A stretch of DNA of 64,000 nt from the NCBI RefSeq assembly GCF_018739885.1, contig NZ_JADOES010000010.1, forward strand, positions 62,001-126,000, given 5' to 3'. A program made the translations under genes and the position numbers. Below, one piece after another: positions 1 to 9,566 of the stretch (positions are counted from its first letter, which is position 1; each line of letters starts with the position of its first letter). The notes beneath the pieces were generated by a model, which did not search any database, was not told the origin of the DNA, and saw nothing but the letters and a program-made list of their open reading frames with translations. The DNA comes from Leptothoe spongobia TAU-MAC 1115. GTDB taxonomy: Bacteria > Cyanobacteriota > Cyanobacteriia > Phormidesmidales > Phormidesmidaceae.

Positions 1-754
1 CTATGGCTGCTAAGCGCCAACGGTTTGAGTATTTTTTCTGTAGAATTAGGGTTCCACAAAAAATAATGCTGCACAGCCCTACACACAAAAAACCTGCTCT
101 AGAATAGGTTGTATAAAGATCAACAAGACCCAGAATAAATCCAGTGAGCCACACATGTCGTTGCCAACCTGAACGTTGCAGCCCCAAACTCAGAAGAACA
201 GGTAAGACTAAGGATAAATAACCTGCAACATAATTCTGATGTCCCAAAGGATGCCAGTTCCGAAGAGGGATCTCATTTAGATTAAAACTGCTGCTAATCC
301 CAATGGCGTTAAGCGTCTGTAATTGGGCAAGCTCTGGGATAACAGTTTGGCTACTCCAGAGAACTAAACTCACGATAATAAAAGCAAGACCTAGGCCACC
401 TTGAAAAAGAAATAATTTTTCAGAACAGTGGTCTTCCTGTAGCCATTGGTTGAGGGCATACAGCCCAGCAATAAAACCTAACAAAGGGATACCTTGCCAG
501 ATGGCCTGGTTGGGATACTGAGCAAAAGCGATATTACCCCCTATACCCAACAACAATAGGAGAATTACAATATCAAACCCAGAGTTTAGTAAGAAAAGTC
601 GTTGACTATGAGCTATCTGGAGACTTAACCATACAATGGGTATGATAAGCATAATTTGCCAGATTAGCACCCATGGCCATGAAACAATTAATGTATGGCT
701 GTTGGGTAAAAGCGTGAGAAAAATATAACAACAAGCTAAGAGGATTTTAATCAC
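1..754 (-). CDS. O-antigen ligase-like membrane protein, third tandem copy (partial)
   Basis: The frame runs off the left edge, so only the first 251 codons are visible. The likely start is a GTG overlapping the last codons of the next gene upstream by 8 bp, which suggests translational coupling. The product is very hydrophobic, with several membrane segments. Residues about 168-180 read HPLGHQNYVAGYL and match the LGHHNFSGGYF segment of the two neighbouring proteins, so I take it as a third, more diverged member of the same Wzy/WaaL-like family. It lacks the conserved stretch just before that motif which the other two share (FYDA/I-RNRF). The carboxyl half, where the relatives carry TPR repeats, is outside the window. 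A role in ligating or polymerising surface glycan is inferred from family and context. Confidence 0.7.
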   Translation of the reverse strand, partial: MIKILLACCYIFLTLLPNSHTLIVSWPWVLIWQIMLIIPIVWLSLQIAHSQRLFLLNSGFDIVILLLLLGIGGNIAFAQYPNQAIWQGIPLLGFIAGLYALNQWLQEDHCSEKLFLFQGGLGLAFIIVSLVLWSSQTVIPELAQLQTLNAIGISSSFNLNEIPLRNWHPLGHQNYVAGYLSLVLPVLLSLGLQRSGWQRHVWLTGFILGLVDLYTTYSRAGFLCVGLCSIIFCGTLILQKKYSNRWRLAAI

Positions 755-3317
755 GATCCGATTGACTAGGGGGTAATTCTAATGGGGCTAACTCAAATCT
801 ATTACGAGTTGAATGGACAAGGTTAAGTTGTTCAGCTCGAATTGATTCCATCAATTCATCTAAGATCGGTAAGTCTCTTGGCATAGCAACAAACAGTTGT
901 AGAACCTGATTAGGTAAAATACTGTATTCTAAAGCCTCTGGTCTAAGGATAGACGTAATTCCATTTGCACTAGCATTTCGATAGGCAAGACTGAGACTCC
1001 CTCGCTTACGTTCACTGGGTGTGCCAACACTAGCAGTCAGCCAATCTTTCAGCATACGTTTTTCCAAAATTTCAGATCGAATATTGACTGCCTCTTCCTC
1101 AGATAAATCTGCACTTGCAAGATACTGTTCCAAATATAAATCGGGCTTTAACCACGCTCTAAGTAGTTTTAATCCTTCTGTATCGTGGAATGTTTCTAGT
1201 TGCTGCTTCACTAGCATCAATGCTTGCTCAGGTTCAGTGTTCGCTTGTATAACAGCCTGTACAATCGGTCTCAGTCTCTGCCATTGGATGGTTTCAGGTA
1301 AACTTCTCTCCGCCCACCAACGGATCAACAAAGATTGTTCGTAAAGCTGGTTGCCATAGAGATGATCAGGACCAAGCAGGCTTTGCACATGTTCATAATA
1401 GGAAATAGCTTTATCTAATATGCGAGGCTGGAGTGACGCCAAAGGATCACGATGCCAGATCTGCATTGTGATGAAATTTGGACTAGCCAACATTTCTAAC
1501 GCTAACGCATCGATTGCTTGTTCAACTTTAGCCTGAGCCAAATAGACGAGTCCCAGGGTATAGTAAGTATAGTTATAGTTTCTAGGATAAAGCGAGATCG
1601 CACGCTCAGCATAGGCTTCTGCTCGCCCTGGATCGCCTGCCTGCAAATACAACAACGCTAGATTGTTGTTAAACCAAGCATCGTTAGGAGACGCTGCCAG
1701 AGCATTGAGATAGTAATTGATGGTTTGCTGCATTAAGAGCTGACGATCCTCTGCAGTAGGGGCTGCACGACTAACGTCATACATTAGCTGCGCCATCAAG
1801 GCATTCGGTGTAGGGTCCCAAGGATTGAGTTTTGCTGCTTTTATAAAGTCGGCTTCAGCCTCAACTAACTGATTATTGTTGGCTTTTTTTATCGCTGACT
1901 GATTGAAATATATGGCTATTGATGTAGCTCCCCAAAAACTGAATTGTAAGAGCAAAATACTGAGGATACTGAGACTTAACAGTCGTCTTAGTGGTACTGA
2001 AGCATATTTGACGGAGGTCGAGCTTGGCGATCCTTGGGAAATGGCCTGATCGGCTTTCAAAATAAGTAAGAGTAATAGACAAATTAATGTAGCAGCAATA
2101 GGAATATTTTCGAGTTGGTAATCGGTGAGGCTGGAAACTGCATAACTTAGACCACTCAGCCCAATGCCGTATAGAAGCCAGCGTTCTGTATGATTTGAAG
2201 CAGATTGATTTAATCTAATCCATAGTTTGGCAATGTTAAATAACAACCATCCGTAGACTATAAGCCCTGCATAACCCAACTCTCCCGCAATCTGCACGGG
2301 TAAATTATGTAACTGTTGGGCCATTTCTAGGCCAGTCCCGCCTTCAATAGGGCGATAGACGTTATAGGCATGGGCCATATTGCCAGGACCAACGCCAACA
2401 AGTGGTCGATGGTTTAAAATGTTGCCTGCCGCTCGAACCATTAAAATACGATCAAATGTGGGGCCTTGACGATGAATATCAAAACTGCGGATTCTCGGAT
2501 TACTCAAAAATAGTAATATCACTCCACCAGCGCAAAGGAAACTAATCAGAAATACCTGCCATCGTTGTTTGCCATGGCTCTGCCAAAGAACGGTTCCGAA
2601 GCTGATTAGCAATGCAACACTACTCCCTAACCAGGCCCCTCTGGAGCCCGATGAATATAACGCAATGGCAATACTAAGGCTGGTTATTGCGCCTAAACAC
2701 CGACGCCACCCTGTATGAGCGATCGCGAATGCTACAGCCATTGGCAGTGTTAGGGCAAAATAACCACCTGAGAAATTATGATGTCCCAGTGGAAAACGAT
2801 TACGGAGAGCATCATAAAATCGGTTGGATAGCCACATGTCTGTAGTGGGTTGCCATAACCACAACGCTATCAAGCTTGATACAGTACTAACAACTACAAA
2901 TCCCATCCAAAAACGACGAATGTGTGATGGTTTTGGAGATAGAGAGTTACGAAAGAGATAAAGGGCAATGATGTAGGCAAAAACTAGCAAACAATTTAAA
3001 AATGCTAGCCCCCGATCCATGGCAAAGCCACAGGTTATCAATAAGACTAAGACCAATGTTAGAAAGATTTGATCCAGACCGTGTCCGAGCCATTGCCAGG
3101 GGCGTTGAAACTGTCTTAGTCTCCATACAGCACTTCTTGCAATGGCAAGCCATCCAAATTGCCATATAACAATCCAGGGCCAGCTCCTCATTTTTAAGTA
3201 GCTGTCAGGTAGCCAGGCAAAGATGAGCAAGCTGACCACGCCTGCAATACTTAACCAATGTTCTTGCCAACGCATTAAGGTTTTGACGAGAGTGGGGTGA
3301 GTAGATGCTGATGTCAT
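747..3317 (-). CDS. O-antigen ligase-family membrane protein with TPR tail
   Basis: 856 residues. The first ~460 form many membrane helices. They contain LGHHNFSGGYF (about 177-187) and GSRGAWLG (about 224-231), both typical of the O-antigen ligase/polymerase (Wzy_C, WaaL-like) family. From about residue 475 the protein becomes soluble, with tetratricopeptide-like helices (for example NLALLYLQAGDPGRAEAYAERAI), probably facing the periplasm or cytoplasm as a docking surface. The ATG has a strong AGGAG ribosome site just upstream. It is a close paralogue of the gene at 3401-5917: the two tails even end alike (LPILDELMESIRAE versus LPVLDDLVETLRTE). The family joins or polymerises undecaprenyl-linked glycans at the membrane; the exact acceptor here is unknown. 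Confidence 0.85.
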   Translation of the reverse strand: MTSASTHPTLVKTLMRWQEHWLSIAGVVSLLIFAWLPDSYLKMRSWPWIVIWQFGWLAIARSAVWRLRQFQRPWQWLGHGLDQIFLTLVLVLLITCGFAMDRGLAFLNCLLVFAYIIALYLFRNSLSPKPSHIRRFWMGFVVVSTVSSLIALWLWQPTTDMWLSNRFYDALRNRFPLGHHNFSGGYFALTLPMAVAFAIAHTGWRRCLGAITSLSIAIALYSSGSRGAWLGSSVALLISFGTVLWQSHGKQRWQVFLISFLCAGGVILLFLSNPRIRSFDIHRQGPTFDRILMVRAAGNILNHRPLVGVGPGNMAHAYNVYRPIEGGTGLEMAQQLHNLPVQIAGELGYAGLIVYGWLLFNIAKLWIRLNQSASNHTERWLLYGIGLSGLSYAVSSLTDYQLENIPIAATLICLLLLLILKADQAISQGSPSSTSVKYASVPLRRLLSLSILSILLLQFSFWGATSIAIYFNQSAIKKANNNQLVEAEADFIKAAKLNPWDPTPNALMAQLMYDVSRAAPTAEDRQLLMQQTINYYLNALAASPNDAWFNNNLALLYLQAGDPGRAEAYAERAISLYPRNYNYTYYTLGLVYLAQAKVEQAIDALALEMLASPNFITMQIWHRDPLASLQPRILDKAISYYEHVQSLLGPDHLYGNQLYEQSLLIRWWAERSLPETIQWQRLRPIVQAVIQANTEPEQALMLVKQQLETFHDTEGLKLLRAWLKPDLYLEQYLASADLSEEEAVNIRSEILEKRMLKDWLTASVGTPSERKRGSLSLAYRNASANGITSILRPEALEYSILPNQVLQLFVAMPRDLPILDELMESIRAEQLNLVHSTRNRFELAPLELPPSQSDRD

Positions 3318-3400
3318 GCGGATCTCCTAATCAAAGATGAAAATATGATCTCGTCAATTGCCGATCAAGCAGTCTCAGGTGGCAATGATGGTGATCAAGG

Positions 3401-5917
3401 TTAGGTGGCTGCAGAAGATAATCTAAAGTTGTTGCGTGTAGGATGAGGCAACCCCAGTGTCTCTGTACGCAGAGTTTCCACGAGGTCATCCAGGACAGGT
3501 AACTCTCGTGGCCAATTGAGAGAAAATAGGCCAAGAGATACAGGCAAAGAAAATTGCTGCAAGTTGTCAGGTATCAAGATAGAAGAAATTTTGCTAGCGT
3601 AGTAGTTACGATAAAGCAATGATAGGGCCACGCGTTGGTTGTTTTCTACTGGACTAGTTGTTGAGCAGAGCCAGTTTCTGAGACTACGCTGGGTTATGAT
3701 GTGCGATCTCAACACCTCTTTTTCTGCCTCCTCTATATCAAGTGTCTGCAAATAGATCGATAAATACTCATGAGGGCGTAACCATGCCTTAAGTAGGCTA
3801 CACCTTTGAGCTTCTGAACTAGACGACTTAGCTGCAATACATATATCGAGAAATTGCATCGATTGATCGGGTGAGTCCTCTAGGGCGATCAACGCTTTTA
3901 GTAGTAAACGGTCAACCTGATTAGGGTTAATAGCTGACACCCCATTCGCCCACCACCTGACCGCAGCCATGTGATTCTGAACTTGGCTACTGAGAGGATG
4001 CCCGACTCCTAGTCCTGCGAGGATAGTGCCATAATGTTTTAGCACCTGGTCAGAAACAGCCTGTTTCAAGGGTGCTAACTCATGTTGCCAGCTCTCGAAG
4101 GTGAAGACCTGAGGATTGACTAAACATTCCAGCGCGAGTGCTGCGACTGTCGCTTCAGTATCGCCTAACATTTGGGAGGTTAACCCCAAAAGATAGTAGC
4201 TATGGTTTTGACTGCGGGGGCTCAATTGCACCACCTTACTAATGGCTTGGTGGGCGGTAACAACATCACCAGTTTGCCAGGCTAAGACAGCTACATTTTG
4301 GTTAAACCAAATATCGTTGGGAGCCACCTTGAGAGCTTGTTGATAGAGACTGAGAGCTTCTTGCTGCAGCGTAGTTTGGTGGTTGTGGTTGGTGGTTTGA
4401 GTCATGTTGTCCAACTGCTGGGCTGCCAGGGCAATGGGTGTGGGATCCCATGGCGCTATTTGAGCAGCCGTGTAGAATTTGTCGCCAGCACGGGTGACAT
4501 TGCCCTGGGATATGGCCCTGACCCCCTGGTGGGTAAATAAGATAGCGAGATCCGTTCGTAGCCAAAAATGTAGTGTTATCACGAATGTAGTGAGCAATAA
4601 CAAACTGAGCCAACGGCGGATACCCCTGGATAACCCAGCAGAGGGCTCAGAGGCTACTTGTGTAATGGCTGCCACGAGTACAATTAGGGTAACTGCAATG
4701 GGGATGTTTTCTAATTGATAATCGCTCAGACTAGAAATGCCATACCCCAGCAATCCAATGCATAGTAACTTTGCTGACCATTTATCGGGGACTGGGACTG
4801 CTTGATGCTGGAGATATCGCAACCACTTGAAGAGACATAATATTGAGCCCAAGTAAATCAATCCTCCACCCAGCCCTAGCTCTGCAACAATTTGCAGCGG
4901 AGTGTTGTGTAGTTGCTGCACCTGGCTAAGTCCGGTACCGGCCATCACCGGACGATAGCGATCGTACAATCGCCCTAAGTTACCAGGACCAAGCCCCAAC
5001 AAAGGTCGATGGCGCAAAACATTCCCGGTTGCCTGGGCCATAAAAAAACGATCTACTGTAGGGCCGTCACTCACAACCGCTGGATTAGTTAAGATGTCTG
5101 TGGGAGCTAGAGGGATCAGTGTCCGAATCCGAGGATTACTAACCAATAACACCAGTACTATCCCTAAGGTCACAATGGAGAGCGTAATGGCCCATCGCCG
5201 CTGTTTACCACGGCTACGAATAATGCTGACGATTATCACGCCTAGGATGAGGACTATCCCGCCCAACCATGCCCCCCGCGACCCGGAGGCGTAGAGCGCC
5301 ATGGCCATGAGACCACTGATCAGGCCATAGGTCCATCGCCGCCAGGTTTTGTACCACCCAGCAAGTCCTACCGCTAGGGGTAATACCAGCACAAAGTATC
5401 CACCTGTAAAATTATGGTGGCCTAAGGGAAAGCGATTACGAATGGCATCGTAAAAATTATCCGATAGCCACATGTCCACCGTCGGTCGCCAGAGAATCAG
5501 ACTAATAATGGCTGCGATCGCACCTACCCAAACTACGCCCTGGCACAACCTTAACGGCTGCAACCCAGGGGCATGACGTAACCCATAAAGCAAGATGACA
5601 TAGCAGCCCACCAAGAGACTATTTTGTATGGCCAGTAGCGGAAATTCTGCAGCTGCAGTGGTTAGCACCAGGCATCCTAACAAAGCTGTTACCACCCAAT
5701 CCAAGCCAAATCCCAAACCATAAAATGGTTGATCAAATCGCCGCAGCTGCCAAAGACAGGTACCAGTCACCAGCAAAAATGCCCCTTGCCACACCAAGAT
5801 CCAGGGCCAGCTCACCATACGAAAATAACTGTCGGGTAGCCAGGCAAAGACCGCGAAACCTAGCAATGCCAGACTGAGCAAACCATCGTATGCAGTAAAT
5901 CGGTGCGATGCGCCCAT
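3401..5917 (-). CDS. O-antigen ligase-family membrane protein with TPR tail (paralogue)
   Basis: 838 residues with the same plan as the next gene downstream: an amino-terminal polytopic ligase domain with LGHHNFTGGYF and GSRGAWLG, then a TPR-like tail. It lies 83 bp before its paralogue and 49 bp after the sugar-transferase gene, all on one strand, so they are probably co-transcribed. The two copies have diverged enough that this is an old tandem duplication rather than a recent one. Around residues 505-517 the tail has a run of Thr, Asn and His (TQTTNHNHQTT) encoded by a GGTTGGTG-like simple sequence at 4375-4398. Its role is inferred to be in glycan ligation or polymerisation. Confidence 0.85.
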   Translation of the reverse strand: MGASHRFTAYDGLLSLALLGFAVFAWLPDSYFRMVSWPWILVWQGAFLLVTGTCLWQLRRFDQPFYGLGFGLDWVVTALLGCLVLTTAAAEFPLLAIQNSLLVGCYVILLYGLRHAPGLQPLRLCQGVVWVGAIAAIISLILWRPTVDMWLSDNFYDAIRNRFPLGHHNFTGGYFVLVLPLAVGLAGWYKTWRRWTYGLISGLMAMALYASGSRGAWLGGIVLILGVIIVSIIRSRGKQRRWAITLSIVTLGIVLVLLVSNPRIRTLIPLAPTDILTNPAVVSDGPTVDRFFMAQATGNVLRHRPLLGLGPGNLGRLYDRYRPVMAGTGLSQVQQLHNTPLQIVAELGLGGGLIYLGSILCLFKWLRYLQHQAVPVPDKWSAKLLCIGLLGYGISSLSDYQLENIPIAVTLIVLVAAITQVASEPSAGLSRGIRRWLSLLLLTTFVITLHFWLRTDLAILFTHQGVRAISQGNVTRAGDKFYTAAQIAPWDPTPIALAAQQLDNMTQTTNHNHQTTLQQEALSLYQQALKVAPNDIWFNQNVAVLAWQTGDVVTAHQAISKVVQLSPRSQNHSYYLLGLTSQMLGDTEATVAALALECLVNPQVFTFESWQHELAPLKQAVSDQVLKHYGTILAGLGVGHPLSSQVQNHMAAVRWWANGVSAINPNQVDRLLLKALIALEDSPDQSMQFLDICIAAKSSSSEAQRCSLLKAWLRPHEYLSIYLQTLDIEEAEKEVLRSHIITQRSLRNWLCSTTSPVENNQRVALSLLYRNYYASKISSILIPDNLQQFSLPVSLGLFSLNWPRELPVLDDLVETLRTETLGLPHPTRNNFRLSSAAT

Positions 5918-5966
5918 ATTCTTTTACCCCAGGCCATGGATTAGGCCACATTCAAACAAATTCTAG

Positions 5967-7433
5967 TCAATAAGCTCCCAACCCTGTCAGCACAATTCGC
6001 AGGGTAGCCATTAAGATTTCTAGATCCAGATTTAAGGACCAATTGTCGATGTAGTGCAAATCCAACCGGGCTGCATCATCAAAGTTTTCAATATCAGAAC
6101 GCCCTGACACTTGCCAGAGCCCCGTAATGCCTGGAAGGACTTGATGACGAATATGATGCCACTGATCAAACTGAGCAACATCCCGCAAGGGTAAAGGACG
6201 TGGCCCAACAAGGCTCATTTGCCCAAGCAACACATTAAAGAGTTGGGGCAGCTCATCGAGACTAGTGCGCCGCAGAAACCTTCCTACAGGAGTGATCCGT
6301 GGATCGTTCTGAAGCTTAAACATGATGCCATCAACACTCTGATTGTGCTGTTCAAGCTGAGCCTGGCGTTGAGGTGCATCAGCTGTCATAGAGCGAAACT
6401 TCCATAGCTGAAACACCTGCCCCCGTAGCCCTATACGTTCTTGTTTGAAAAATACAGGTCCCGGTGAGTTTATACGAATAGAGATCGCAACCCCCACAAA
6501 CACAGGACTCAGCAACAGTATGGTCAAAGTCGCTAATCCATAATCCAGCCACCGCTTAATGCGGTAATCAACACTCTGAAAAACAGAAGTTTCAATCATC
6601 AGCGTGGGCAGCCCAGCTACAATCTCTGGCATACCGCGCCGGTAGAGCATTTCTCGACTCGACGGCAGTAACCTTAGGGGAATATTGGCACTGCGCAATC
6701 GCCAGTACAGACCAGATGCCAACTCGACATCCGGCACATCTTCAGCAAATACTTCATCTGGCTGGGCTGATAAAATTTGCTGAAATATTGTCTCCGTATT
6801 AGCCATTGAGACGATGGCAGCCCCCACCACCCGATAGTGAGACCGCTGCTCCAATATCTTTGATAGGCGGTGCATCCGACTAGCATTCGTAATTAGAAAT
6901 ACCCGTGAAGGAGACCTTGCTCCTTGCCATCGGGCCAATAATCCATTGGTACCGAGACGCGTGATTAATACCAAGAAAATACTGCCCACCCAGGCACTAA
7001 AAAAAAGCGAACGGGGCGCATCTAGCTTTGGATCGTAGAAATAAGCCAGCACTAACGATACAAAATAAACACAGCTCACCAACTGGGCTGCCCGCAGATA
7101 GTCTCGCGCTCGTACCGTAGCGCCGTAGAGACCATAGTGAGTAAACAGCAGTAGTGTCACAGCGGCAAACAACCAAAACAAACTGGGCAATCCCAACCAG
7201 ACCCACCACACCAGCTGATCAGGAATCGGAGAATAAAATTTGTTCAAAAATCGGGCCAGCTGCCAGGCTACTCCCAGGGCCAGGGCATCACTCAGGAGCA
7301 GGCTCAATACCCTAAGGCTATGCCAACCTAAGAGCTGCCCAGAGTTGCCCCAACGGTTGGCCCGAATATCTGTCCCTACGGCAAACAGCAAATTCTGTTT
7401 ACGGCTTGGTTTTAGTGACGACGGCTCTTTCAT
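5967..7433 (-). CDS. Polyprenyl glycosylphosphotransferase (initiating sugar transferase)
   Basis: This family transfers a sugar-1-phosphate from a nucleotide sugar to undecaprenyl phosphate, the first step in building an exopolysaccharide or O-antigen unit. The protein has several amino-terminal membrane helices, a middle soluble part, and the carboxyl-terminal bacterial sugar-transferase domain. Diagnostic motifs are [22 protein letters not shown], the catalytic-region [23 protein letters not shown] and [14 protein letters not shown] prefer the ATG at 7433 (488 residues). An in-frame TTG at 7475 would start only 3 bp after the upstream stop and adds 14 residues unlike the family. It sits between the WecG-type transferase and the ligase-like genes. 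The transferred sugar cannot be told from the sequence. Confidence 0.92.
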   Translation of the reverse strand: MKEPSSLKPSRKQNLLFAVGTDIRANRWGNSGQLLGWHSLRVLSLLLSDALALGVAWQLARFLNKFYSPIPDQLVWWVWLGLPSLFWLFAAVTLLLFTHYGLYGATVRARDYLRAAQLVSCVYFVSLVLAYFYDPKLDAPRSLFFSAWVGSIFLVLITRLGTNGLLARWQGARSPSRVFLITNASRMHRLSKILEQRSHYRVVGAAIVSMANTETIFQQILSAQPDEVFAEDVPDVELASGLYWRLRSANIPLRLLPSSREMLYRRGMPEIVAGLPTLMIETSVFQSVDYRIKRWLDYGLATLTILLLSPVFVGVAISIRINSPGPVFFKQERIGLRGQVFQLWKFRSMTADAPQRQAQLEQHNQSVDGIMFKLQNDPRITPVGRFLRRTSLDELPQLFNVLLGQMSLVGPRPLPLRDVAQFDQWHHIRHQVLPGITGLWQVSGRSDIENFDDAARLDLHYIDNWSLNLDLEILMATLRIVLTGLGAY

Positions 7434-7478
7434 TAAATATCTGAGGAAAGTGAGAGCACCCCCGCAGCATACCAACCC

Positions 7479-8276
7479 TTAACCGGAGGAATGCTCTGAG
7501 TATGGCTTTAGGATAGACCGCATCGTTCGATTCATTAACTGCAATCCAAATAATACGAGAAATGCCGTATTGTTCAGCACATAGCGTCGCCATAGTCGGC
7601 GGGGTTCTTGCCACAGACGATAGACCCATTCCAGCCCCCAGGCCATCATCCAGCGGGGCGCTTGGGATACCATTCCACTGTGAAAGCTAAAGGCAGCACC
7701 CACACCAATCATGACGGCGTTGAGTTTATCCTGCTGGCGCGCCATCCACTCTTCTTGCTTAGGACAGCCTAACCCTACAAAGACTACAGCTGCCCCAGAC
7801 TGGTGGATAGTTGCAATGTCAGCTGCTTCTTCCTCTAGCGTTAGAGGTCTGAATGGGGGAGCATGGACACCCGCAACTATTAACTGGGGAAACTGCTGTT
7901 GTAAGTTCTGAGATAGACGCTGCACCATGGCATCAGTGCCACCGTAGAGGTAAATGGGCAAGTGTTCTTGGACAGCGCGATCGCACCAGGCCAACATCAG
8001 ATCAGGACCGTACACCCGCGACTGGCGAGCTATGCCCAGCCACCGTAACCCCCACACCAGGGGCATCCCATCAGGGGTCACTAGGGCCGCATGGTTCAGA
8101 ACTCGACGATAGGCTCGATTCCAATAAGCCGTCATCACGACATGGACATTGGCTGCCACAATGTAACAGGACTGTTTTGCTTTAGCCCAGGTGGAGATGC
8201 GATCGCAGGCATCTTCATACGTTGTGCTATCAACCCGTGTCCCTAAAATTTTTTCAGCACTCTGGTTCAATTGCAT
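7479..8276 (-). CDS. WecG/TagA/CpsF family glycosyltransferase
   Basis: Members add the second sugar (for example ManNAc or ManNAcA) to a lipid-linked primer. The signature elements are present: a THxN-like region near VAANVHVVM, TPDGMPLVWG with the proposed catalytic Asp, VYGPDLM, and the near-invariant FVGLGCPKQEEWMA. An in-frame GTG at 8303 would add nine residues; I favour the ATG at 8276, which starts just before the conserved ILGTRVD segment. It stands immediately upstream of the initiating sugar transferase. This order fits sequential early steps of one lipid-linked glycan. WecB, which makes the ManNAc donor for many WecG enzymes, is encoded separately at 33.9 kb. Confidence 0.92.
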   Translation of the reverse strand: MQLNQSAEKILGTRVDSTTYEDACDRISTWAKAKQSCYIVAANVHVVMTAYWNRAYRRVLNHAALVTPDGMPLVWGLRWLGIARQSRVYGPDLMLAWCDRAVQEHLPIYLYGGTDAMVQRLSQNLQQQFPQLIVAGVHAPPFRPLTLEEEAADIATIHQSGAAVVFVGLGCPKQEEWMARQQDKLNAVMIGVGAAFSFHSGMVSQAPRWMMAWGLEWVYRLWQEPRRLWRRYVLNNTAFLVLFGLQLMNRTMRSILKPYSEHSSG

Positions 8277-8362
8277 TGTTTGCCCAATCAAAGGGACCAA
8301 CACTATAACTACTAAGCCTAGCGAATAAATGATAAAAGAATTGTTCTTTTTATCCCATAGGT

Positions 8363-9550
8363 TTAACCGTTCTTACATACAGACTGATAAATCTGTGCAG
8401 TTTTTTCTGCCAGCCGTGACCATGTATAATTAGCCTGTACCTTCCGGTGCCCTGCTAACCCCAGTTTTGCCGCCACACCGCTATTTGACAGTAAATAATT
8501 TATGCGGTCTGCGATCGCATCCGCCTGCTGTGTCACCAAACATCCATCAACTTCGTCAGTAATTAATTCTGAAACAGCGGGGATAGGGCAACCAATAACA
8601 GGCTTTTTAAAAGACCAGGCCTCTGTGTATACCCCACCAAAGCTTTCCTGTATAGATGGGACACACAACAACGTACAAGCTGCCAGAGCATCTGTTTTCT
8701 CCTGCAGAGAGACTTTACCTAAGCGGTGGATACGAGGATCAGCGCAGGTTTGAAATATGTTCTCGGATTGTTTAACAGATGGTCCTATAAACACAAACTC
8801 CGTATCAGGGTGGTCGCACCACACAGATGTCGCCGCTGTTAACAGTTGGACATATCCTTTGTAGGGATAATGCTGTCCCAGGAAAAGCACAATGGGATTT
8901 TGCAGCTGATATTTTTGGCGAAACCTATCAGGGTTAGCCTCTGCCGCTAACACGGGACCATGTCCGGTTACGTGAATCCGATCAGGGCTAACACCTAACC
9001 CCGAAAGAATACCTTTCTCAGCAACTGTCAGGGCAATAACTGCATCAGCCTGACGATAAAGCTTAATATACTCACAATAGCGCCATCCCACCCAGCGAGG
9101 ATGATGTACAGGAGTTAACAGAAAGGGAATATGCCTCTGTCTTGCTAACTGCCAAGATGCATAGGTTAATCCTTCGCGGCCAATGCGAACATTGTGGATC
9201 AAATCAACCGACTGAGCCAGCTCCCGCAAATGAGAAATAATGGACCTGGATAAGAGAGGCAGTGCTACCGACATACAGGGATAGTAAAACGGCAGCAGAC
9301 AGCTCATTTTTAGCTTTTCTAACCAATGAAAACCCAGCCGACGGACATTAATATTGTCAATCGTGTAGTCATAGGAGTTTCTGTGCGCTCCCATCGTAGT
9401 GCCCCACAGCCAGTCCGTACGGTTAGCATTCCAAAAACTAGCCACCTGTATGGCATGACTTTCACCCAACTGCTGAGCTAGCAGGTGTTGATGTAATTGC
9501 GCTCCGCCAATGGAAGGGGGATAAGCCGTAAGGGTATAAAGAAGATTCAT
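8363..9550 (-). CDS. GT4-type glycosyltransferase
   Basis: A GT-B fold retaining glycosyltransferase. The amino end, MNLLYTLTAYPPSIGGAQLH, has the glycine-rich loop of the acceptor domain. The carboxyl half has the donor-site pattern: GQHYPYKGYVQL followed by PSIQESFGGVYTEAW, an E-x7-E motif. A longer frame starts at 9610 and would overlap the upstream gene by 44 bp; the ATG at 9550 starts exactly at the conserved beta strand and leaves a 16-bp gap, so I prefer it (395 residues). It belongs to the minus-strand glycan operon. Donor and acceptor sugars are unknown. Confidence 0.88.
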   Translation of the reverse strand: MNLLYTLTAYPPSIGGAQLHQHLLAQQLGESHAIQVASFWNANRTDWLWGTTMGAHRNSYDYTIDNINVRRLGFHWLEKLKMSCLLPFYYPCMSVALPLLSRSIISHLRELAQSVDLIHNVRIGREGLTYASWQLARQRHIPFLLTPVHHPRWVGWRYCEYIKLYRQADAVIALTVAEKGILSGLGVSPDRIHVTGHGPVLAAEANPDRFRQKYQLQNPIVLFLGQHYPYKGYVQLLTAATSVWCDHPDTEFVFIGPSVKQSENIFQTCADPRIHRLGKVSLQEKTDALAACTLLCVPSIQESFGGVYTEAWSFKKPVIGCPIPAVSELITDEVDGCLVTQQADAIADRINYLLSNSGVAAKLGLAGHRKVQANYTWSRLAEKTAQIYQSVCKNG

Positions 9551-9566
9551 CGCCGCCGTCGTTAAA

